Assembly (NCBI GenBank): GCA_003049485.1
Contig: PYST01000280.1
Span: 1-33,234, forward strand
DNA length: 33,234 bases
Direction of reading: 5' to 3'
From: Ophioceras dolichostomum
Taxonomy: Eukaryota; Ascomycota; Sordariomycetes; Magnaporthales; Ophioceraceae
Of this stretch, positions 1 to 7,793 are shown one piece after another; the stretch's first letter is position 1, and each line of letters starts with the position of its first letter. The position numbers were made by a program, and so were the translations under genes. The notes beneath the pieces are model-generated. The model was not told the DNA's origin and ran no database searches. It saw nothing but the letters and a program-made list of their open reading frames with translations.

Positions 1-688
1 CCGCCGCCTGAAACCAGGATGATGCCTCCTCCCTCAGCCTGGTTTTCCATCAAGACACCTCGGCCCGACGTCTCGATCGGCATCGACATGGCGGAAATCA
101 CACGCCGTCTCGCGTCCCGCCTCGGCACCAGAGCAGCCAACGCGCTCCTCCCCTGGCTGCAGAGCGGAACAAAGCCCTCGGGCAGCAGGCGGACGACCGA
201 GGAGCCACTACTGATCTCGGCCCTCGCCCTGCGCGCCTCGAACGTCGCATTCGCATTCGCCGCCGGCGAGGGCAAGGCGTACTCGACGGGACGGCCCGTC
301 TTCGAGGCCCAGAACCAAGCCGCCGTCGCGCGCGCTCAAGATCCAGCTCGACCCGCAGCGTCTGGCGCGCCAGGCAGAACATCGCGCTGGCGCTGGTGCC
401 GGCGCAATGAAGACACGGCCGCTGCCGCTCTTGTTCTTCTCCGTCTGCATCGAGGGCCCGACGCAGGAGCTGTGGGCTCATTACCATACGCAGGCCGAAG
501 ACGAAGACAAACACGGCGCGCCTGCGTTCGGGTCGAGACTGCAGAAGATTTGCCACGGGGGCCTGTTGGACACGGTCGAGCCGTTCCTGGTCGCGTTCGA
601 CAACATGTGCACGTGGGGCTCGGGAGAGTTTCTCGACTTTGTGGTCGAGGGCCTCGAGGTCGTGGCTGGTGCCGCTACCGCGAAGTGA
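1..688 (+). pseudogene. 5'-truncated, frameshifted fungal protein with PD-(D/E)XK-like motif
   Basis: Reading from the window edge, one frame gives RPDVSIGID (about residues 22-30 of the visible part), then FAAGEGKAYSTG and FEAQNQAAV to about position 330. The next frame then continues ALKIQLDPQRLARQ, FFSVCIEGPTQELWAHY and a C-terminal WGSGEFLDFVVEGLEVV, ending at TGA 686-688. From memory of the family, these blocks occur in this order in one uninterrupted fungal hypothetical protein, so a single-base insertion (or two-base loss) in the CGCGCGCG run near 325-336 is the simplest reading. The PD...EGK spacing resembles a PD-(D/E)XK nuclease core; no function is proven. The 5' end probably lies outside the window. 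Convergent with the next gene. A sequencing error instead of a real frameshift cannot be excluded. Confidence 0.62.
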
Positions 689-883
689 TGGCGCGGCATG
701 CTCGTGTTCATTTTTTTTCCCTCTCGACACTGCACTCACTGCCCGAGTGCTTGCCGGGAGTCAAACATAGCACAAATATACGTTGGGAAAACGAGATTTT
801 ATTAATGGATGCATGGATGCATCCGGGCGTGCACTACACTACGAGTTCCGAACCTTTTTCGGAGGAGGGCGCAGTTGAATACA

Positions 884-1858
884 TCATCCCTCCCAGGTCG
901 CTAAAATGCGTCCTCTTTGACCGCGCCTGCGATCTGCAGTACAAAAAAAACCAAAGAGAAAAAGAAAAAAAAGGCGAGCGATGCTCTGGCCACATGTGGA
1001 AACTAACAAGTGAAAGGCTGCTCCCCTGCTACAATCCGGCCCTCCGGCCGAGGCCTCCGACGGTCGTTTGCCTTTGCCTTTGCCTCTCTGCGGCAGCAGG
1101 CTGCGGTTCTCTTCCCCCACCGACGGGGAGTCGTCGTCTCGGTCTTGTCCGCCGGGGCTGGCCGCGCTCGCCCCTCCGGACGGCGGCTCCGCGTCGCTGA
1201 GCTCGCTGTCGTGCTCGCTGTCGTGCTCGCTGTCGTGCTCGCTGTCGTGCTCGCTGTCGTGCTCGCGTGTCGACGAGGAGTTGTCTTGCTCATGCCCGCC
1301 GCCGCGGTTGGGAGGTGTCGAAGGGGCAAGGTTGTTGTTGTTGTTGTTGTTGCCAGGCGCCGGTTCCGTGGCGTCGCTGAGCTCGCTGTGCTCGCGAACC
1401 GGCCTAGCCGGCTCCTGGAGCGCTGGGTCTACGAGGAGGCCCAGGCCCATCCTCGCAGCGCGGCGGGCATTGTCACCGTCGCCGAGGAACGTGCCGAGAA
1501 AGGCGATGAGCTTGTCGAACGACATGTGCTGGCGGTAGTCGAGGAATGCAGCCCACTGCTCGACGGAAACGTGAAGGCCGGCGCCGGCGTCAAACCACGC
1601 CTCTCGGAGCTCGTTGAGCCGCTCGTCCCGGCGGCCGGCCATGCGATGATGGAAATCGCCGATATCGACCGCGTTGCTTGCGGCTGACTCTACCTCGGCA
1701 TGGAACGCCTTCGGCGCCGGGATCCGGCACGGAACCATGTTGTATTGGTCCGACAAAGTCGTGAACAACGAATCACGATCAAGGTTGAACTTCCACCACG
1801 ACCAGATCCACGCGGAATCGCCGTGGGAGTCGGGCGGAATGGGAGGGCGGCCGTCCAC
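884..1858 (-). CDS. unknown Trp-rich protein with EHDS repeats (paralogue of 3378-4106)
   Basis: Family not recognised. The N-terminal half is ordered: a WIWSWWKFNLD segment, MVPCRIPAPKAFHAEV, then VSVEQWAAFLDYRQHMSFDKLIAFLGTF. The second half is disordered: an Asn run, five EHDS repeats, then Ser/Gly/Lys-rich sequence. The 3378-4106 pseudogene shares the ordered half. The start is a problem: the frame opens at GTG 1858, with an upstream stop and no in-frame ATG before Met-41 (1738-1736). The place matching the paralogue's ATG reads ATT here. Either translation starts at 1738, losing the Trp-rich segment, or the start codon has been lost. The unspliced frame ends at 884 with an odd Phe-rich tail. 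An intron 1007-934 (GTTAGT...TGCAG, 74 nt) would replace it by a hydrophilic tail ending at 834, about 316 codons in all. Confidence 0.6.
   Translation of the reverse strand: MDGRPPIPPDSHGDSAWIWSWWKFNLDRDSLFTTLSDQYNMVPCRIPAPKAFHAEVESAASNAVDIGDFHHRMAGRRDERLNELREAWFDAGAGLHVSVEQWAAFLDYRQHMSFDKLIAFLGTFLGDGDNARRAARMGLGLLVDPALQEPARPVREHSELSDATEPAPGNNNNNNNLAPSTPPNRGGGHEQDNSSSTREHDSEHDSEHDSEHDSEHDSELSDAEPPSGGASAASPGGQDRDDDSPSVGEENRSLLPQRGKGKGKRPSEASAGGPDCSRGAAFHLLVSTCGQSIARLFFLFLFGFFCTADRRRGQRGRILATWEG
1201..1260. repeat. 12-bp coding minisatellite, five copies
   Basis: Five perfect head-to-tail copies of GCTCGCTGTCGT. On the minus strand they encode the EHDS repeats of the overlapping gene. The unit is a multiple of three, so copy-number change would keep the frame. 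Confidence 0.9.
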
Positions 1859-2657
1859 GTTGGGTTGGGGCGAGATGGGAGTTGATCAGTTGAAGTCCTG
1901 TATAAAAATTGGCCCGTGTTTGGGGGCGAAAAGCTTTTTTTCCGCAGGAGAGGCGCCAATCGACAGCAGCGAAGGTGGCAGTTGAGAGAGGGAAGGGTGA
2001 CGAAGGGATGGACGGACAGGCTGTCGCTTTATTGTGGGAGAGCTGAAATAACAAGCAAGTGCGTGCGTACAGGGGTCACTCACCCCTTACATCAATCACA
2101 TCCCCTTTCCATCGAGACGTTACACAGGACTAGCAACAGCACCAGGCAACAACAACAGCTTGGACGAGAAAAGAAAAACAACCAGGGTCATCTGAATCCT
2201 AGATCCCTGACGCGTCGTGCGAAAAAAAAAGGCAGGGGTTCGAGGCCAACGCCGAGCTGCATGTCGTCCACATGCCACTCATGGCTCATCTCTTGTTAGA
2301 TGAGACCAAGCACCACGTCTTCGCGCAGTACCCTCGCAGAGGCAGCAGCAAGTAGTAGATGCACCCCAGAGCTCTTGCGCCCCCCCGGGCAGCAGCAGAG
2401 CTACTTAGGTAGGGGGGAAGGGTTTTGCTTTTTGCTTGACATCACGCCTTCGCCAATCGCTGGAGAGAAAGAGAAGGGAGCGAACTGTCGGGTCGGCACG
2501 GGGCCTGCCTGTCCTCCTCGCTCCTGGCCCTGAAGTCTGCCTGCGTCGCCGCCCGCGACGCGAGTTAGAAGGCTTTTTTTTTAATTTCGTTTTCGTATCG
2601 CATCGCTTTGTCGAGGAGCGAGTTGGAGCGGGCAAGCAGTTTCTCGTAAGGTCGGCC

Positions 2658-2746
<89 letters not shown>

Positions 2747-2747
2747 N

Positions 2748-2798
<51 letters not shown>

Positions 2799-3377
2799 AG
2801 CGATGTCGACATCGGATATCTGTCTCATTTTGGTTGGTCGCCATGCAGAAGCTGCTTTGCTGCTGCTTGCTGTCCTCTAACGCACCTCCTTGTACGAGGA
2901 AAGTACAAGAGGAGGAAAATACCCAACGCTGCGATGTAAAGCGAACCATGTTCAGGATTTGATGCGTGCGCGCGCGTGCGGGTGGGTGATCAGCAACTGA
3001 ATGTTTGCGTGCGCCGCTCACAAGCCCAGCGCCCTTTCCTGCGTACCTATGCTTGCTCTAATCAGAGGTAGTGGTATATACCAGGTACCTGAGGTATGGT
3101 GGTACCTTTACGCTTGTTGTACCCCTCATCCAGACGGTTGGGGATTGCGCTGCCCTTGTTCTTCTCGAACGCCGCTCAGCCACGTCGTCGCCGATGATGA
3201 TAATGACTCTGAGTCCCCCTTCTCCCAAACCACCCCCCTATGTTAAGTTACCCTCTTTCCGGCCGCGGAATCTGGTATTGGTCCGCGGTGGCTTCGTCTT
3301 GTGTTCCTCCCACGGTCGCTGATAGAGGAGCTCCTCCGCATCCACGGCCTACCCTCTCGTCTCGTCTTGTTGCCTGT
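1859..3377. other. intergenic region with microsatellite
   Basis: No convincing gene on either strand. Open frames here are short or run through the GA tract at 2660-2794, which is open in several frames by composition. A TATAAAAA sequence at about 1901-1908 faces the plus strand, but no plus-strand gene follows it. Short tandem CAG/CAA-type runs are seen near 2140-2400. Confidence 0.6.
2660..2794. repeat. (GA)n microsatellite, about 135 bp
   Basis: Uninterrupted GA dinucleotides except for one ambiguous base (n) at 2747, then AAAAGAG. The n suggests the true length is uncertain in the assembly. Confidence 0.97.
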
Positions 3378-4106
3378 CTATGAAGATCGTGCTCCCCCTT
3401 CTTCCAGCAACCACAGCCTGCCCCCTCTTCTCGTCCTGTGGCCTGTGGAGCTCGTTCTTCCCTTCTTCCGCCACCCTTTCCGCAGCGGTGTTGCCTCCGA
3501 GCCTGGCGGCCCTTCCCCCTCGAGTGTTGCTGGTGTCCGCACCGGTGTCGGGACTGATGTAGGGACCTGATGTCGGGACAAGGTCGCCATTGTCGTGATT
3601 TGCTGGTGGTGCTTGTGGTACATGCGGTACAGTGGGGGATACGGGGCGAGCCACCGCCGTGGCCGTGGTCGTGTAGCGTGGCTGATCAGGCGCGGCGAGA
3701 GGCCGGGCTGGTGGTAGTTCTGGGCCTCAGTGTGCACGTCGCACGTTCGTCGAGCGTTTCGACTGCTATCGGTAATGAATGTGTTGATAAAGCTTACGAG
3801 GAGGTCGAAAGACTGGTGGCCGCGATATCGGCGAAACGCCGCCGCCCATTGCTCCAAAAGTCGTAGTGTGGTCGGCCGCCCCCGCACGGTATCCCAGATT
3901 TCTTTGAGCAGACGGTGGAAGTCGTTGATGTCCACAGCTTCGGCTACGATACAACCTACGTCGGCGTGGAAGGCATCTGGCGCGAGGATGCGACACGGAA
4001 CCGTGTTGGATTATTCGGCCGTTAGCGTGGTGAACAATGCGTGCGGGCCCAAGTCGAATTTCTACCACTGCCAGCGCCATTGCGGTTCGAGGTCGAAACG
4101 AGGCAT
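3378..4106 (-). pseudogene. inactivated paralogue of the 884-1858 gene
   Basis: The frame opens with ATG at 4106 (MPRFDLEPQWRWQW) and meets TAG at 4064-4062 and TAA at 4013-4011. It then continues open as NTVPCRILAPDAFHADV, AVDINDFHRLLKE and LEQWAAAFRRYRGHQSFDLLVSFINTF to a stop at 3378. Aligned by eye with the 884-1858 product, the TAG replaces the second Trp of a WW pair (TGG) and the TAA replaces a Gln (CAA). The reading frame is otherwise intact, with no indel visible in the ordered half. Both stops are transitions in a CpA context on one strand, as expected from repeat-induced point mutation, although two sites are not proof. The C-terminal third is basic and disordered and does not align with the paralogue. 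Confidence 0.72.
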
Positions 4107-4186
4107 AAAAGGACCAGCGCCGTTCATGATTGATAGTCTATATGAGGTAGTGTTCATAGATACCAGGTAGTTGCTGGGTTGAGGGA

Positions 4187-4204
4187 TCTAGGTAGGTACC
4201 TAGG
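4187..4204. repeat. dispersed ACCTAGGT-type palindromic motif
   Basis: TCTAGGTAGGTACCTAGG, built from CCTA/TAGG units around a central GGTACC. One of many copies in intergenic DNA of this window. Confidence 0.6.
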
Positions 4205-4935
4205 CAGTACCACAGTACCTTTGTTGTAGCTGGGCATCTAACAAGGCTGAGTGAGGGTACTACCACTCTGCTGGTTCCCACTGTCCCCACTGTCCCTGCT
4301 ATTGCAGCCGCTGGGAGATGGGAAGTGTGACGGTCGTTGTCCACAAGGGTCCCACTGTAGGTTGGAAGCCCACCGGACACCGAGCCTCACCGCTTTGGCA
4401 GAATCCTGGGACCCCGCAGCGCAACGCGCCTTACCGCCGGGCAGAACTCTTTATTTTATGTCGGTCTGGAAGCTTCCCTTCCAGACCTTCCTGCTTCCCT
4501 CCTTCATAGCAGAATCTTCGTCCAATATACCACCATATTAGCTCACCAGCCTCTCGGTGCATGCGATCGTGACAGGAAGGAGCCGCGCAGATCGGGCCGA
4601 AAGAGGGCCCTCTCTACTCCACCTTCTTTCTGCCAGTGCATCAGTTTCTGACTCCCCGCCGACCGGGTTCGCTGGAAACGATGTGCCGGAAAGACGAAGT
4701 CGACGTGGACGGCGGAGATTCGATCTCGGTACAGTCCGCGACGACTTGACTTCCTTGATCAGGCTGCTCTGATCACATTGCAGTGGAGGCACACACTGAG
4801 GCCAGAAACTGAGGTCAGAAGGTCCGTAGGAAATCCTGCTACCAGTCTGTCCTCTGGCCAGCTTGGGTATCATGGCCTGGCTGGGAAAAGGAGGGAACTT
4901 GGCGATGTTCAAGTCATGTTTCCACCATAGTATAA

Positions 4936-4998
4936 CTATCTAGGTAATTCAGGAGTCCCTGCCATATCATAGCTACCTAGGTAATTTAGGAGTCCCCG
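4936..4998. repeat. two 26-bp direct repeats 37 bp apart
   Basis: Unit 4936-4961 and unit 4973-4998 share CTAYCTAGGTAATTYAGGAG and then TCCCYG. They differ at three positions, all C/T differences. Each contains a CTAGGTAA core of the dispersed motif family. Confidence 0.8.
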
Positions 4999-5135
4999 TC
5001 CCCTTACGCCCTTGCGCCTGGTAACTCCTCGCTAGTCGACAGTCACCCCATGCGGGGTCGCACGCTGGTAGGTAGTAGTCGGTCGGTCGCTCCTTGGGCA
5101 GGTAAGTCCTTGCCAGGGCCAGGTGCTAATAGAAA

Positions 5136-5177
5136 ACACACACACACACACACACACACATACATACATACACACAC
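5136..5177. repeat. (CA)n/(CATA)n microsatellite
   Basis: An AC dinucleotide run to 5160, then TACA tetranucleotides and a short second CA run. Confidence 0.9.
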
Positions 5178-5297
5178 GCACCAATACAGCGGGAGCCCGT
5201 TCTACCAAATTATCGTCGCCCACGTCTCTACCTACTCCGTCCGTCTCGGCTGACCTCCCGCCAGCGGCCGGCCGGCCGTTCCGCGAGGCCGCAGATC

Positions 5298-7338
5298 CTA
5301 CCCCTTCTTCGGCCGGCCAGGGCCAGCCTCGCCCTCCTCGCCGTCGTCCCTGCCACGCTTCAAGGCGTCAGCCTGCGCCTTGGCAAGCCAGTCCGCCTTC
5401 TCGGCCGCGTCCCACGCCGCGTTGGCCGACCGCGGCCGCGGGTAGAAGCGGCCGTTCCGCAGCGCGAAGCTCAGGATGTAATCGGACAGGGACGTGCGCT
5501 CCAGCGCCCCGGTCTGCTGCGTCGTGTAGCCGGTCAGGTGCCAGCGGGGCGGCCGCGCCGACAGCGGGAACGGCCGCCGCACAGCGTCCGCGGCGGCCTT
5601 TCTCGCCCGGGCCGCCCGACGGGCTGCCCGGGGCGGCGGCGGCGACGACGGCGCGCCCGCGCGGCCCTCCGGCGACGTCTAGCAACCGCCAGTCGTTCTG
5701 CGTCGGGTCGGCCGGCGTGTACAGGCGGCGGGCGTTCCTGCCCAGTGTGCTGCGGAGCGCGTAGCGTCCCGGCTGTTTGAGCGCTATGGACCTAGCGTTG
5801 TGCTCCGTCGCCACCCATAAACTCCCGGCTCCGTTTGGTCCGTCGCTCTTGAACTTGATGACGAAGAATGGGTAGTGTAAACGCTCGCCACCACCGGCCA
5901 CCATTTCATTCCCCATGGAAATCATCTGGAATTGGTTCCGAGGAAACGCCGCAGGACGGTTGTACCTATAGAGGAAGTCGGGTACGGGCGTGCTGACTCT
6001 GGTCAGGGGTCCGGGTCCTCCGGTATTGGGAACGGTGTGCATGGCCATCGGCTGTTTGTCGGTACGCAGTACGATAGTTCCATCCCCCTCTTCCGGGAAA
6101 ACCTGTTGACCAAAAGATCTCACCACTTCAGATTCATCGGCCCCCTTCCATTCAAAGGCCAATAGGCGCTCGTATTGTCTGCCTTGATCTGTGGATGGGC
6201 CTGGGGAGTCATGGTCCCGGCGGATGTAATCCACGAGTTCAGCGATCGCTCCAGGAAGCTCCTGGTTGGGGGGCCGCATGGAGATGTTGTTGCTGGCCAA
6301 GTGGTTCTCTCGGTAACCCGGATCCTGGGCGAGACCCCTTCCCGCCCGACTGAAACCGGTAGCGCCCGACGGCATGAGCGACGGCCTGAGCGAGCCGGTG
6401 TCAGCTCGGTACGGGCGTGCCATAGCAGAAGCGGGCGCCGACGGCACCGCGTCGTCATCCCGTGCGCAGCTCATCATCACCGGTGCCGATTTCGTGGACG
6501 GCCTCGGGACGGGGTCGTCGTTCGAACGGTGGTGGCTATCCGACCGGCAATGCTTCTTTCGGTCTGATCCGACAGATTCGAGCCACTCGGATACAAAGGT
6601 GTGGAGAGACCCGTAACGGTCATGAAGACGGGGCGGGTCGACGAAGTCCTTGAGGAACGAGGCGTATGGCCGTTTGGCAGGCCTTGGCTCTGGCTGCTGT
6701 AGGGTCTGCGTGATTTCCTCTGTTAGTCGTGGCCTACGTCGGGCGCAGAGCCTGCAATGTAATGTAGTGTATTGCAGACCCTGGTCAGGCGTCAGGCAGG
6801 CTAGGGAACGTTTGCATACCTCGTCTGTCCGGTCTGCTTTCTCGACTCCAGGTCGTTGTGCGCCGGTTCGCGTCAGTCGGCCCCTCTTCGCCGGCAACTG
6901 ATCGCTCTCGGCTGACGTGTCGAGTTGCCCCTTCGAGCTCGGCGCGGGCTCGGAGTCTTGGGTGAGGCCGTCGGTCACCGGAGGCTGCTCTCGACGGCTT
7001 CGTGGAAGCTCCGTGCTTGATATGGAGGTTAACAACTGTCCGTTTCCGCGAAGCTCGTCAATCACTGACTGACCTGACCCTTGTCTTCCGTACCGTCCAG
7101 GAGCCTCGCTTGCACGGCCTTGGATGGTGTCGCCAGAGAACGGCGGGTCCGCCTCTTGGTAACTCCGGCGTTCATGGTCCATGGTAGGATGGATGGGTTT
7201 TATATCGGCACTCAGACTGGTACTGGTCGACCGCAAGGCTTGCTGAGAGCCGCAAGACCGATTTGTTTTGGCCAAATTATTATCTTCAGACGACGCTAAC
7301 GGCTGGGAAAGATAAGGTGGCTGCTGTCGATTGGCCAT
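5298..7338 (-). CDS. DUF7924-like fungal protein, frameshifted near the 3' end
   Basis: From ATG 7338 (MANRQQPPYL) the frame gives a long disordered, Ser/Pro-rich N-terminal part, then SFLKDFV, VSEWLESV and KHCRSDSHHR, then AIAELVDYIRRDHDSPGPS, VSTPVPDFLYRYNR, FQMISMGNEMVA and YPFFVIKFKSDGPNGAGSLW. From memory this order matches the widespread fungal DUF7924 family, whose core usually reads FFVxEFKxDGP. Here the Glu is Lys (AAG codon). After WRLLDVAGGPRG (about 5660) the frame becomes Gly/Ala-rich. A neighbouring frame carries the plausible end: RRPFPLSARPPRWHLTGY, SLSDYILSFALRNGRFY and a basic tail KRGRDD...RPKKG, stopping at TAG 5300-5298. No GT..AG intron joins them, so a one-base shift in the GCC-rich run near 5625-5645 is likely. 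The frame is open to about 7510 upstream without an earlier ATG, so an upstream exon is possible. Cell role unknown. Confidence 0.7.
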
Positions 7339-7793
7339 GAGCGGCTCCTGCCCCTGGTGGGACAGCTTCACCGAGAATTGAACGAAACGTGGGTGACCGA
7401 TCTGGGCTGCCGCGCAAGGAGGTGTAAATTGCAGAGTACGTCGGGGGGCCTCAACTTGGCCGCTTTGATCGGTCTCATCTCTCCCTTTGTTTGGAAATCC
7501 GCGAGGCTAAATTGGAATGAATGGGCCTGAAGAACTTGTCACGTGCCCAGTCATGTGGGCTGACCACAGGCTAGGTGCCTCGATAGGTGCAAGGCCGTCT
7601 CAGAGGCCACTTGGAACTTGTTACACAGTCTCCACGCTGTACCGTGCACCTTTGCCTTGAGGATTTTTGTGTGCTCAAGTGGATGAGGCGGAGCGTCATG
7701 TTGGGATCGTGTTGCGGCCTCGCGGACTCCGAACAAAACAACAAGTGCCCGCGAGCTGCCGCCTCGGCGCCGGGGGAGCGTGGGAGGGAGCCA
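7339..7793. other. intergenic region
   Basis: Spacer between two minus-strand genes: the promoter side of the DUF7924-like gene and the downstream side of the recyclin gene. No RNA gene or conserved frame seen. Confidence 0.55.

Larger units (their letters stand above)
4107..5297. other. intergenic region
   Basis: No supported gene. It holds an ACCTAGGT-type motif cluster (4187-4204), a diverged direct duplication (4936-4998) and a CA microsatellite (5136-5177). The open frames here show no recognisable motif. Confidence 0.55.

Noticed and set aside
340..1200. Single long plus-strand frame covering 19-1200
   Set aside because: Only its first third matches the conserved family; after about 335 the conserved blocks continue in another frame ending at 688, and the rest is low-complexity read-through opposite the next gene.
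2405..3021. Open frames of Ser-Leu or Arg-Glu repeats
   Set aside because: They are translations of the GA microsatellite in different frames, with an ambiguous base inside.
5600..5700. Intron joining the two frames of the DUF7924-like gene
   Set aside because: No plausible donor/acceptor pair with a branch point in this GC-rich stretch; a small indel explains it better.
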